Positions 44,565 to 53,591 of a stretch of 64,000 nt of DNA are shown here, one piece after another. The notes under the pieces are model-generated. The model ran no database searches and was not told where the DNA came from. It worked only from the letters and a program-made list of their open reading frames with translations. Source of the stretch: a marine gamma proteobacterium HTCC2148 (GTDB taxonomy: Bacteria > Pseudomonadota > Gammaproteobacteria > Pseudomonadales > Halieaceae); assembly GCA_000156295.1 (NCBI GenBank), contig DS999229.1, positions 41,509-105,508 on the forward strand, given 5' to 3'. A program made the position numbers and the translations under genes. The number at the start of each line of letters is the position of its first letter. Within the stretch, counting starts at the first letter, position 1.

Positions 44565-45866
44565 GTGCAAGAAACCAAGCCATCATTTCTACAGAGACTC
44601 CTGAGAAAAGCCTGCGACATGGAACCGACTGAGGTACGCGCCACTCTGGCGTCCTTTACCCTGGTCTTGGTCCTGATGGGTTCCTACTATATTTTGCGCC
44701 CGGTACGGGACGCCATGGCCAGTGATTGGACCGACGCTGAAGTGAGCTGGCTATGGACTTTCACTTTTTTCTTCAGCGCTATCGCGGTGTCGCTCTACGG
44801 AGCGGCGGTGGCCCGCTTCAATGTGCGTAAATTAGTACCAGGTATTTACGGCTTTTTCGCACTCAGCTTTGTGGGCTTTTACTTAAGCACGCAGATACTG
44901 CAGGACCGAACCTTGGTCGACAAGAGCTTTTACGTCTGGGTGAGCGTCTTCAGCCTGTTTCATATCTCCGTGTTCTGGACTTTTATGGCGGACACTTTCA
45001 GCCAGCCACAGTCCACTCGTTTATTTGGCTTCATAGGAGCTGGAGCCAGTGTCGGCGCAATCGCCGGGCCTGCGATGGCAACACTGCTGGCGGGTCAGGG
45101 TAATACCGATCCATTGCTGCTGATTGCCAGCATCACTATCGTGGCCACGCTGCCGCTGATTGTCTGGGTGCAGCGATTAAAGTTAAGTGAACTCAACAAT
45201 CAGAGCGTCTCGGCAGGACAGGAAGATTTTGACTATATAGGCGGCAACCCTCTTTCCGGTTTCGCCGAGTTCCTGAAGAGTCCTTATCTGCTTGGCATAG
45301 GCCTGTTTATTTTTCTGTATACATCCATCGGCTCTTTCGTTTATTTCGAGCTCAAGAACCTGATGGCTGACTACAGTCGTGCTGAACGAACCCAGATCTG
45401 GGCCAGTATGGACCTGGTGGTCAATGTTCTGACGCTGGGTATAGCCATGTTTGCCACTGGCAAAATGGCAAGCCGATTGGGCCTTTCCTTTACGCTGGCC
45501 AGCGTGCCCATGATGATTGCGCTAGGGATGATTATGCTGATGGCCGCACCAGCAGTGGCTACTGTTGTCGCTTTGCAAGTGGCCCGACGGGCGGGCAACT
45601 ATGCAATATCAAGACCAGCGAGGGAGATGCTGTTTACTGCGGTCGATAGAGAAACCCGGTTTAAAGCCAAACCGGTCATCGATATCGTGGTTTATCGTGG
45701 GGGAGATATGCTCAATGCATGGGGCTTCACCGCCCTGACCCAGGGTCTGGGCCTGGGGATTGCGGCTACGGCGGGGGTGGGCGCAGTCATTGCACTGCTT
45801 TGGGCTGCAACAGGGATCGCGCTGGGCAGATCATTCGCGACCAGATATGTTACTGCCGACAATTAA
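44565..45866 (+). CDS. MFS-type carrier related to ATP/ADP (NTP/NDP) exchange transporters
   Basis: A 433-residue protein with about twelve membrane helices. ATLASFTLVLVLMGSYYILRPVRDAMA is the signature start of the TLC nucleotide-transporter-like group. STRLFGFIGAGASVGAIAGPA and ARRAGNYAISRPAREMLFTAVDRETRFKAKPVIDIVVYRGGD follow. True ATP/ADP exchangers occur in intracellular bacteria and plastids; free-living relatives have unknown substrates. I start at GTG 44565 with AGGA just ahead; the frame runs 41 codons further upstream without sense. It is a single gene convergent with the ThuA lipoprotein. Confidence 0.78.
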   Translation: MQETKPSFLQRLLRKACDMEPTEVRATLASFTLVLVLMGSYYILRPVRDAMASDWTDAEVSWLWTFTFFFSAIAVSLYGAAVARFNVRKLVPGIYGFFALSFVGFYLSTQILQDRTLVDKSFYVWVSVFSLFHISVFWTFMADTFSQPQSTRLFGFIGAGASVGAIAGPAMATLLAGQGNTDPLLLIASITIVATLPLIVWVQRLKLSELNNQSVSAGQEDFDYIGGNPLSGFAEFLKSPYLLGIGLFIFLYTSIGSFVYFELKNLMADYSRAERTQIWASMDLVVNVLTLGIAMFATGKMASRLGLSFTLASVPMMIALGMIMLMAAPAVATVVALQVARRAGNYAISRPAREMLFTAVDRETRFKAKPVIDIVVYRGGDMLNAWGFTALTQGLGLGIAATAGVGAVIALLWAATGIALGRSFATRYVTADN

Positions 45867-45882
45867 CCGCGTGCTTTGCTGA

Positions 45883-46722
45883 CTAGTCCTCGGCAACCCA
45901 TTCTATTGCATTGAGCACCAGGTTCCTTGCGTTATCGTTCTGCCAGTTGTGATGGAAATGACCTCCTGTGTAGCCGAAGCCTCGCCCGCCCTTGGGGCGC
46001 TGGTAAGCCCAGGCTGTAACCTGCGCCGCGCCATCGGCGACCATTTTCCGGACCGCATCATTACCACTGTGAGGGCCATTACGGCGCTCCATGGTCGACT
46101 CTGGCGCGACGGCGCTCAACAGGCCTGAAATACCCTGCGGCTGAAATCTCATATTGAAGTACCACTCATCCAGCATGCTAAACGGCTCAATGCCGCGAGT
46201 AACCGGGTGCGACGGCAATGCTGTGTAGGCTGCGGTCCAGTGGGGGTTTACCGACCAATGAGTTTCAAAATATCCGCCTGTGGCATCCAGCATGGCAGAC
46301 GCGGCGGCGCTGGCTTTAGGCACCTCTACACAATAATGCAGGGCCACCACGCCTACGCCCTCCTTAACCAAACGATTAAACGTAGCCAGGTGATCGTTAA
46401 TCAAGTGCCGCTTACCGCCGTCGCAATACATCACTACTGCATCGGCGCCTTCAAATACTGACTCATCGTCCGGCCAGCCACCGTAAACGTTGACTGTTGC
46501 ATAATCTGGCCTGCGCTTACGCAGTGCGCTGGAAAGTAACTCTGAACCCGCCTTGTGCTCGTGGGCACCCGAGCCGTGACTATCCCTTCCCGCGAGGAAT
46601 ACCACTTTGGCCACTGCAGGCCCAGAAGCAGCATGCAGCTCCACACTGGCCGTTTGATCGCCACAGGCACTGATTGAAACCACTGCGACCATCAGCGAGG
46701 CACGAGCTATGACACCGTTCAT
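45883..46722 (-). CDS. ThuA domain lipoprotein
   Basis: The start reads MNGVIARASLMVAVVSISAC-GD, a lipobox with Cys20. The rest is a ThuA (glutamine-amidotransferase-like) fold: VVFLAGRDSHGSGAHEHKAG, ADAVVMYCDGG, VGVVALHYCVE and GRGFGYTGGHFHHNW. ThuA proteins are linked to sugar use and often occur with oxidoreductases. The ATG at 46722 has GGAGAG seven bases ahead; an in-frame ATG at 46752 overlaps a palindrome. As a predicted lipoprotein it would act in the periplasm. No partner gene is adjacent. Confidence 0.82.
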   Translation of the reverse strand: MNGVIARASLMVAVVSISACGDQTASVELHAASGPAVAKVVFLAGRDSHGSGAHEHKAGSELLSSALRKRRPDYATVNVYGGWPDDESVFEGADAVVMYCDGGKRHLINDHLATFNRLVKEGVGVVALHYCVEVPKASAAASAMLDATGGYFETHWSVNPHWTAAYTALPSHPVTRGIEPFSMLDEWYFNMRFQPQGISGLLSAVAPESTMERRNGPHSGNDAVRKMVADGAAQVTAWAYQRPKGGRGFGYTGGHFHHNWQNDNARNLVLNAIEWVAED

Positions 46723-46749
46723 GGGGCTACTCTCCATCGATCTAAACTG

Positions 46750-46759
46750 CACTGCAGTG
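46750..46759. promoter_or_regulatory. Perfect CACTGCAGTG palindrome upstream of the ThuA gene
   Basis: A ten-base palindrome with CACTGCAG/TGCAGT repeats around it, 28 bp upstream of the ThuA ATG and in the 301-bp gap shared with the divergent Rieske gene. That gap also holds a GAGCGA/TCGCTC hairpin near 46836 but no gene. It may be an operator. Confidence 0.3.
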
Positions 46760-46985
46760 TATGCCTTTTTTTAGTCCGATTTAAGCGAGTCAAGAGATGC
46801 CGTTGCGAATCAACTATCAGGCGCGGAGCGATAGTCGCTCGAACAATACGCCGCAGTGCGCTAAAAAATGGTGTTAACTTCCTGATTGATAGCCAATAAG
46901 TTCCGCTGCAGTTGAATTATTGAGCCATGGGCACCTGATAAGTGTTGTATAGGCCTGAAAACATGCTCACCGAGGCTGCCATCGC

Positions 46986-46991
46986 TATACT
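46986..46991 (+). promoter_or_regulatory. Likely -10 box for the Rieske oxygenase gene
   Basis: TATACT lies 32 bases before the ATG at 47024. No good -35 is seen 17 bp upstream, so activation by a regulator is possible. Confidence 0.35.
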
Positions 46992-47023
46992 TCCTAAACT
47001 CCCGAATATGAAGAGGTGTGATC

Positions 47024-48112
47024 ATGGCAACTGCTGAAGAATATGGCCTTGGCCCCAACGAATTTCCCCGTGGCTGGTTCATTGTAGCGGAGAGCTCAGA
47101 GCTGGACGCTGGACCCATGGCGGTACGTTTTTGGGGTCGCGATCTGGCCCTGTACCGCGGCGAAAGCGGTAAAGCGATCATGCTGGACGCATACTGCGGC
47201 CATATGGGAACGCACATTACGGCCAGCACCAGCGCGATGATAGTGAAGAATGGCGAGCAGATAGAAGGCAACTCCATTCGCTGCCCCTACCATGGCTGGC
47301 GCTATAACGAGTTTGGCGACGTAGATGACATCCCCTATCATGACGGCCCCTGTCCCAAATCTGCCTCAATTCGTGCCTACCCTGTGGTCGACAATATGGG
47401 TTGTATCATGGCCTGGTTCGACCCAGATGGACGCGAGCCAGACTACGATGCACCGTTTCTCAAAGAATGGGACGACCCCCAGTGGGTCAACTGGAAGCTG
47501 GACCACCTGGGTGTTCTGGACATACATTCCCAGGAAATTCTCGACAATATGGCTGATTGTCGTCACCTGGGCCCTACTCATGGTGCACCGAGTGAGTATT
47601 TTGAAAACGAGATTACCAATGAGGTCTACGTGCAACGCCAAGGCGGCCCCATGCAGTTGTATGAAACATATCTCTACACCACTACTTGGTACACCGGCCC
47701 CGGCATTCTGCTATCAAAGCAGGTGTGGTCCGACACAGTGGTTTTTGAGTTGATTGCCAACACGCCGGTCGAAGATGGCAGAACGCAATGCTGGCACGGC
47801 TGCCTGTACAAGGGCAGCGCAAATCCGACGACTGCGGAAGATGCGGAAGTTGCGCTTGGAATTCAAGCAGGCGCCCTGGAAGCCTTTGGTGCAGACTTTA
47901 ACGTCTGGGCTAACAAACGGCCGGCGCTGACAATCATGCAAATGAAAACAGACGGTCCTTTCCGCACAGGTCGCAAGTGGTACTCGCAGTTCTTCGCCAC
48001 TCCCGAGGACGCGGCAACGATCCGCGCGGAGGTCAATGGCACGCATTCGACCGTGGGTATGGCCAGCCCGAGACAAGCGAACCACAACATTGATGAAGGA
48101 CTGCCAATTTAA
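47024..48112 (+). CDS. KshA-like Rieske oxygenase, terminal oxygenase component
   Basis: This 362-residue protein has a Rieske 2Fe-2S centre at Cys58-His60 (AYCGH) and Cys87-His90 (CPYHGW). A mononuclear iron site is likely at His181 and His186 (DCRHLGPTHG). Length and motif spacing resemble 3-ketosteroid 9alpha-hydroxylase oxygenase (KshA) and its relatives. No reductase gene lies nearby. The ATG is seven bases after GAGG. It is a single gene; it stands between ThuA and M48 genes, about 1 kb from the oxygenase/thiolase operon. The substrate could be a steroid, terpenoid or other ring compound. Confidence 0.82.
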   Translation: MATAEEYGLGPNEFPRGWFIVAESSELDAGPMAVRFWGRDLALYRGESGKAIMLDAYCGHMGTHITASTSAMIVKNGEQIEGNSIRCPYHGWRYNEFGDVDDIPYHDGPCPKSASIRAYPVVDNMGCIMAWFDPDGREPDYDAPFLKEWDDPQWVNWKLDHLGVLDIHSQEILDNMADCRHLGPTHGAPSEYFENEITNEVYVQRQGGPMQLYETYLYTTTWYTGPGILLSKQVWSDTVVFELIANTPVEDGRTQCWHGCLYKGSANPTTAEDAEVALGIQAGALEAFGADFNVWANKRPALTIMQMKTDGPFRTGRKWYSQFFATPEDAATIRAEVNGTHSTVGMASPRQANHNIDEGLPI

Positions 48113-48236
48113 GTCACTGGCAGCCGTTTCTTGCGGGTGCCGGCAACTGAAATGGTCTAAATCCTCAGCCAGAGTATTCAGCCAGCCCAAAAATGGGGCT
48201 AGTATTCATGTTCCTGGATTTTAACAGACATCTATC

Positions 48237-49049
48237 ATGAAACGACTGCTACTGGCCCTTCTTGCACTCTCTCTGCTTCCCGCCTGCGTCACCAGTCCGA
48301 CAGGGCGAGCGCAGTTAATGTTGATTTCGCCAGAATCCGCCATTGTCGAATCTAAAAAGGCCTACCTGAGCACGGTCAGTGAACTCGACAAGGAAAACAA
48401 ACTGGTCGATGACCCGAAGTTAATGGACAGAGTGGCTACCATCACTGGCCGACTAGTCACCGTAGCCAAGCAGAAATACCCCAAGTCAGCGAATTGGGAA
48501 TGGAGTGTTGCCATTGTCGATGACCCCAAAACTGTCAACGCCTGGTGCATGGCCGGTGGCCGCATGGCGGTTTACACCGGCTTGTTCAGCGAACTCAACC
48601 TCACTGACGATGAATTTGCCCAGATCATGGGCCACGAGATTTCCCATGCTCTTGCTAATCACACGGCAGAACGTATGTCCCGCGCTATGGCTACATCATT
48701 AGGTATCATCGCCGTAAGCGTGGCCGCAGACAATCACGGCGCCGCCATGCTGGGCGCTGCCGCTGCCGCTAAAGTGGCATTGGAGTTGCCCAACAGCCGT
48801 ACGGCTGAACTCGAAGCAGACAATCTGGGCATGCGCCTGGCAACCCAAGCCGGTTACGAGCCTGATGCAGCCGTTACCCTGTGGCAAAAGATGGCCAAGA
48901 CAGGCGGGTCAGCGCCCCCGGAGTTTCTAAGCACTCACCCCGCACCCGGCAATCGGGAAGCACAGCTGGCGGCGATGATTCCTGAAATGCGCGGCCTTAA
49001 TCCCGACGGCAGGTTGGCGCCCATCGCGCCCGTGCAAATCGTGCGTTAA
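48237..49049 (+). CDS. M48 family metallopeptidase lipoprotein
   Basis: A 270-residue zinc protease. Lipobox LLPAC (Cys17), then NAWCMAGGRMAVYTGLFSEL and the zinc motif HEISH (His133, Glu134, His137), with ELEAD (Glu193) as third ligand. Close relatives such as LoiP/YcaL act in the periplasm on damaged outer-membrane proteins. It is a single gene. The 43 bp to the convergent aldehyde dehydrogenase show no terminator. Confidence 0.92.
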   Translation: MKRLLLALLALSLLPACVTSPTGRAQLMLISPESAIVESKKAYLSTVSELDKENKLVDDPKLMDRVATITGRLVTVAKQKYPKSANWEWSVAIVDDPKTVNAWCMAGGRMAVYTGLFSELNLTDDEFAQIMGHEISHALANHTAERMSRAMATSLGIIAVSVAADNHGAAMLGAAAAAKVALELPNSRTAELEADNLGMRLATQAGYEPDAAVTLWQKMAKTGGSAPPEFLSTHPAPGNREAQLAAMIPEMRGLNPDGRLAPIAPVQIVR

Positions 49050-49092
49050 CAGGCATCACTGTCACCCTCACGGGTTACGATAAGGATGTGGG

Positions 49093-50754
49093 CTACATCC
49101 GCTTGGACTGAACAATTCGAAAGCGACTGGCGACAAACGCAAGGTCCGCCAGGCATGCGTTGCCCGCGGGGTTCAAACCGGTGACATGGTAATCGGAGTA
49201 GGCAGCGGCAAAGTTAATGGGCATACCGAGCAGGTTGCAGGCAACAGAAGCGCCAGCATTGTTATAGGCAGCTTCAGCTCTGTCGAGAAACTCTTCATCC
49301 GTCGAATATACGTGGGATGTAATAGCACCACATTCCCGCGCATTAGTAGTCGCGTCCCGCAAACACTCATCTATTGATTCACCCTTGATGATGAAAGAGA
49401 CGGGGCCAAATATTTCATCTCGGTAAATTTCCCGCGCAGTTTGCGTTACCTCCAAAATCATCGGTGACGCCGTGCGTGCCCTGGGAAAGTCAGGGTAATG
49501 AATGGGAGCGGAGTCCCTTAGCAAACGCCCGTGTTGCGAGGCCAAACCCCGGTAGCGCTCAATGGTCGCAAGAATAGTATCGTCCACCAGCGTGCCGCAA
49601 AGTACCTGGGGATTTTGCAGATACTTTTCTACGCCCTGAACAATGGCAGCGGCTACCTCATCAAAACTCACGTGCTCTGTACCGGCGACAATGCCATTGG
49701 CGGGTATATGAATATTCTGCACGCTTGTGCACATCTGCGCCGAAGCCTGGCACAGCGAATGCGCGATCGCCGCTGCCATTGCCGTAAGCTCCTGACAGGA
49801 CTCCACAACGACGGAATTACAACCGGCGGTCTCGGTATAAACCTGTTTGCCACTGCAGTTTTGCTCTATCCATCGGCCAAAAGCAGGACTGCCCGTGAAG
49901 TCAATAATTGCCGTCATCGGATGCTCGAGCAGCGCCATTGTGGCCGGCTCCTCACGGGTATCTGCAACCATTGAAACCAGGTTGGGATCGAAACCGGCCT
50001 CGCGCAATACCTCGCGAGCGACCTTGGTCAGAAGTGCCACTGGCAGGATCGCTGCCGGATGGGGCTTGAGCACCACCGGATTACCGGTGGCGAGACTCGC
50101 GCACATTGCTGGATAACCATTCCACAGGGGAAAAGTGGCGCAGCATACAACGACGCCAACGCCCCGCGGCATGATGCGGTAGGTTTTATGCAGCCGAGCC
50201 GAGCCGCTCTTGCCAAACTGGCGCTCCCATTTTGCGGTTTCGGGCACATCGCTCATGGCTTTATGTGCATAGGCAAGCGCTTCCAAACCACGATCTAGCG
50301 CATTCGCACCACTGCCAGCGAAGGCCATGATGTAGCTTTGTCCCGAGGTATGCATAGTGGCATGAGCGTTTTCAAAAAGCTGGCCCGCACAGCGATCGAG
50401 AATCTCGAGGCAGACTCCAATTCGAGTCTGGGGTGTTGCATTGCGCCAGCTGGGCATGCCGCTCTCAATTGCCTGATATAACAAGTCGACATCCATCTTC
50501 GGGTAGCTGATACCAAGTGGTTCACCTGTATAGGGAGAGATCTCCAAACCGGTGCGACCCACTTCGCCAGGCTGCGCAAGGTGATAGTCGGTACCCAGCA
50601 TAGCTTCGAAATTGGCCTTCCCGGCAACAGGCTTTTCCCGCCCCCATATTTTGCTACTGGGACTTTCGGGGTAGGCAGTCCAGGAATAACGTTTGCTACA
50701 GGCGTCCAGCGCTTTGTCCAGGATCTCCTGGTGTTTCTGTAACAGCGCCGACAT
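49093..50754 (-). CDS. PaaN-like aldehyde dehydrogenase
   Basis: A 553-residue aldehyde dehydrogenase with about 100 extra N-terminal residues. This and the overall sequence resemble the PaaN group, named for phenylacetate operons. Catalytic features are ETAGCNS (Glu) and SAQMCTSVQNI (Cys); NAD binding is around VVLKPHPAAILP and DFTGSPAFG. The ATG overlaps the oxygenase stop as TGATG, so both are translated together. The reaction would oxidise an aldehyde, probably one released by the coupled oxygenase; that link is inferred. It is the last gene of the operon. Confidence 0.85.
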   Translation of the reverse strand: MSALLQKHQEILDKALDACSKRYSWTAYPESPSSKIWGREKPVAGKANFEAMLGTDYHLAQPGEVGRTGLEISPYTGEPLGISYPKMDVDLLYQAIESGMPSWRNATPQTRIGVCLEILDRCAGQLFENAHATMHTSGQSYIMAFAGSGANALDRGLEALAYAHKAMSDVPETAKWERQFGKSGSARLHKTYRIMPRGVGVVVCCATFPLWNGYPAMCASLATGNPVVLKPHPAAILPVALLTKVAREVLREAGFDPNLVSMVADTREEPATMALLEHPMTAIIDFTGSPAFGRWIEQNCSGKQVYTETAGCNSVVVESCQELTAMAAAIAHSLCQASAQMCTSVQNIHIPANGIVAGTEHVSFDEVAAAIVQGVEKYLQNPQVLCGTLVDDTILATIERYRGLASQHGRLLRDSAPIHYPDFPRARTASPMILEVTQTAREIYRDEIFGPVSFIIKGESIDECLRDATTNARECGAITSHVYSTDEEFLDRAEAAYNNAGASVACNLLGMPINFAAAYSDYHVTGLNPAGNACLADLAFVASRFRIVQSKRM

Positions 50755-52277
50755 CAAGCCTCCCGGTACAGGTCTTCGCCTCTCGCCCACACGGCGTGAA
50801 AGCCAAAGGGCACTCGATGAGGCAGTTGTACCCGGCAAACGGGTCCCGTCTCAATATCCTGGGCGTCAAACACCAGGCACTCAGACTTCCAGGTATTACT
50901 ATCGGTGACCATCGTAATGACGTAGCCATCATCTTCCACGCTGCTTCGATCAGCGTCAGGCTTGGGCGCAAAAACAGCTTCGCTGCCGAACACGCCCTCA
51001 CCGTAATCCCACTGCCATGAAGTCCCGGTATCGTTGTCGTATTTCACCAGACCGGTAAATCGCAGCGTGTGGCCACCCTCATGCAGCAAGGGGATGCGCT
51101 GATGATAGGAGTACTGACTCTTGACGCCATGGAAGATAGGGTTGGACTTGTTAAACTCCGTATTGAGAAGATCGATATCGCCCTCTTTCACTTCACCCGT
51201 GCGCAGATTAAAGCGCCAGCGATAAGCGTTCGCCTCCAGACGCATATAAGCAAGCATGTGTGCCAGCTCACCCTCGCCGGGCTGCGAATCAGGCATGGGG
51301 TTGAGCGAACGGCATCCGTCCATTACTACCCACTCACCCTCCTCCCAACAGTTGGTGACGTGCAGAATGTAACAGGGCTGACACTCGAACCAGCGAATCT
51401 CATCACTCTGCCCTCGCCGCGGAATAATACCAAAGCGGGTGGGGATGTCCTGATGAAACGTCAGCACTCGTTGCTTGTGACGTCGCAACACCTCCATGTC
51501 ATGAAAAAAGGGCAAGTCGTGCAGTACTGCATAGTTTGTGGTGAAGCCAATGTCATGGGGCAGTCGCGGGCCCGGCAGCTCTATCGGTACCTCGTGTTGC
51601 AAACGACCATTAGCATCGGCAACACCGAAGGTCATGTACGGTAATTCATCACCGTAATCAAAAAACATTAACTCGCCGGTACTCCAATCAACCTTGGAGT
51701 GCGCAGACAAGCGCAGTTGTTCCCTGCCCTCGAGTTGATAGTGGCCTTTAGTTTCCAGCGTTTGGCTATCCAGGCGATAGGGGTGCCCCGCGTTATACCA
51801 AAGCGTCATGATATCCCCGTTGTACCAGAGTACATCCGTGTTAGATGTATCCTTGATGCCAAACTGGGAAATGCTGTAATCAAAGGGCCCCATGACACCT
51901 GGCGATACCGACTTGCCGTCTGCAGCTTCGCCACCAAAAGCTGAGGTCTCAACCCAACGGTTGCGATAGCTGACTTTGCCATCCTTGAAATAAACCCCGC
52001 GAACCATGCCGTCACCATCAAACGGGTGATGGCGATTCTTTGACTCAAACACGGGATTGGGGCCGTTGCGAAAATACCCCCCGACCAGATCAGCTGGCAG
52101 CTCACCAACCACTTCCAGCCCGTCCACGGAAAGTTCCTCGGTGGTCGGCGCATAAAGGCCATGGAGGTATGGATTGTCCAGGTTGTAAATCCATTGAGGT
52201 GCGTCGTCAAAATAGGTCACCCCGCCCAGACAACGATCCACGTGGGGGAATTCATTAAATTTAGGTGCCAGGCTCAT
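50754..52277 (-). CDS. Carotenoid cleavage oxygenase family (RPE65-like)
   Basis: A 507-residue non-heme Fe(II) oxygenase that cleaves a conjugated C=C bond to two carbonyls. The four iron-binding histidines are visible: His193 (AHSKVD), His241 (LPHDIG), His306 (YILHVTN) and His494 (GFHAVW). GGYFRNGPNPVF and HPFDGDGMVRG are standard N-terminal marks. The ATG follows GGAGGATAGTG. It is fourth in the minus-strand run, 115 bp after the thiolases, coupled to the aldehyde dehydrogenase. Apocarotenoid, stilbene or phenylpropene substrates are all possible. Confidence 0.88.
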   Translation of the reverse strand: MSLAPKFNEFPHVDRCLGGVTYFDDAPQWIYNLDNPYLHGLYAPTTEELSVDGLEVVGELPADLVGGYFRNGPNPVFESKNRHHPFDGDGMVRGVYFKDGKVSYRNRWVETSAFGGEAADGKSVSPGVMGPFDYSISQFGIKDTSNTDVLWYNGDIMTLWYNAGHPYRLDSQTLETKGHYQLEGREQLRLSAHSKVDWSTGELMFFDYGDELPYMTFGVADANGRLQHEVPIELPGPRLPHDIGFTTNYAVLHDLPFFHDMEVLRRHKQRVLTFHQDIPTRFGIIPRRGQSDEIRWFECQPCYILHVTNCWEEGEWVVMDGCRSLNPMPDSQPGEGELAHMLAYMRLEANAYRWRFNLRTGEVKEGDIDLLNTEFNKSNPIFHGVKSQYSYHQRIPLLHEGGHTLRFTGLVKYDNDTGTSWQWDYGEGVFGSEAVFAPKPDADRSSVEDDGYVITMVTDSNTWKSECLVFDAQDIETGPVCRVQLPHRVPFGFHAVWARGEDLYREA

Positions 52278-52391
52278 CACTATCCTCCGATCTGCGAACA
52301 GCACGCTGTTTTTCTACAGCGCTTATCTACTATTAACTTCAGGTCCAATCAGGCATCACTCACTATAGACTATGCCGCACGACCTACTTGT

Positions 52392-53591
52392 TTAGCGTTC
52401 GATCAACAATGCACTGCCGGCACCTGCGGCGCCACTGGCAGCCACGATACCGCGGAACAGGTCTCGACGCTCCAATTCATCCAACAACACGCCAGCCATA
52501 ATCGCACCGGTGGCGCCCATTGGGTGGCCCAGGGCAATAACACCGCCATTCACATTGAGCTTGCTGTCGCTAATGCCCAGATCTTTCTGGCACTTCACCA
52601 CGGTCGCAGCAAAAGCCTCATGCAGCTCAAACAAATCCACCTCGTCTGCACTCAAATTTTGTTGATTCATCAACTTTTCGGTAGCTGACACGCAGCCCGT
52701 CAGCACCTGCAGTGGATCAGCGTTAGCCGTCGCCGTGGCTACGATCTTGGCGCGCGGGACAATGCCCAACTTTTCACCGACAGACTTATCCCCCAACAGC
52801 AATAGCGATGCTGCATCCGCCATGGCCGGTGAATTGCCCGCCGTATGAACGTGCTCTATGACCGTAATGCCCGGGTTTGAAGCCAGCTGTAATGCATCGA
52901 CGCCCTTGCTGCCTATGCCAGCAAACGCGGGAGGCAATTCAGCCAATGCTTCTATCGTCGCGTTGCCACGAATACATTCGTCCTCGCTAACAGTGATGCC
53001 CTTAACCGGATTATAGATCGGCACGATGGATTTGAAGTAGCCCTGTTCTCTGGCATGCGCGGCCCGCTGCTGACTTTGCACCGCAATTGCATCTGCCTGC
53101 TCCCGAGTCACAGCGTTCAGCGTGGCAATCAGGTCGGCACCGCTCCCCATCATCAGCATCTGGCACTGAGCCGCAAAAGCAGGGTCGATGAACGCCTTGG
53201 CCTGGTCGGAAAGGATAGGTACCCTCGACATCATCTCTATCCCGCCAGCGACAATCGCATTTTCCTGACCCGCTGCAATTTTCAGCGCACCAATGCTGAT
53301 GGCGTCAATACTGGAAGAGCAAAAACGATTCACTGTCAGCCCTCCCACACTGCTGGGCCAACCAGCGAACATCACAGAAGTCTTGGCTATGTTCGCTGCT
53401 TGCTCGCCATGCTGAGTAACGCATCCCAACAGCACATCACCCACCATGGCCGGGTCCAGCCCGGTGCGTTCCACCAGGCTGGCATATAAGCTTTTTAATA
53501 ACTCATGCGGCAATAAATCATGCAGCCCGCCACTTTCTTTGGCTTTGGCCCGAGGTGAGCGAATGGCGTCATAGACGAATACGTCTTTCAC
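52392..53591 (-). CDS. Thiolase family protein lacking the usual C-terminal CxG cysteine
   Basis: A 399-residue thiolase fold. The nucleophilic cysteine is present in NRFCSSSIDA, and GGVIALGHPMGATG carries the His. The C-terminus, however, reads VAASGAAGAGSALLIER where thiolases normally have a CxGGG loop; no Cys is seen. The enzyme may therefore be altered in the acid-base step. The GTG start overlaps the SCP2-type thiolase stop as GTGA. It would act in chain shortening of an acyl-CoA with its neighbour, as inferred from coupling. Acetyl-CoA acetyltransferase is the default name. Confidence 0.82.
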   Translation of the reverse strand: MKDVFVYDAIRSPRAKAKESGGLHDLLPHELLKSLYASLVERTGLDPAMVGDVLLGCVTQHGEQAANIAKTSVMFAGWPSSVGGLTVNRFCSSSIDAISIGALKIAAGQENAIVAGGIEMMSRVPILSDQAKAFIDPAFAAQCQMLMMGSGADLIATLNAVTREQADAIAVQSQQRAAHAREQGYFKSIVPIYNPVKGITVSEDECIRGNATIEALAELPPAFAGIGSKGVDALQLASNPGITVIEHVHTAGNSPAMADAASLLLLGDKSVGEKLGIVPRAKIVATATANADPLQVLTGCVSATEKLMNQQNLSADEVDLFELHEAFAATVVKCQKDLGISDSKLNVNGGVIALGHPMGATGAIMAGVLLDELERRDLFRGIVAASGAAGAGSALLIER

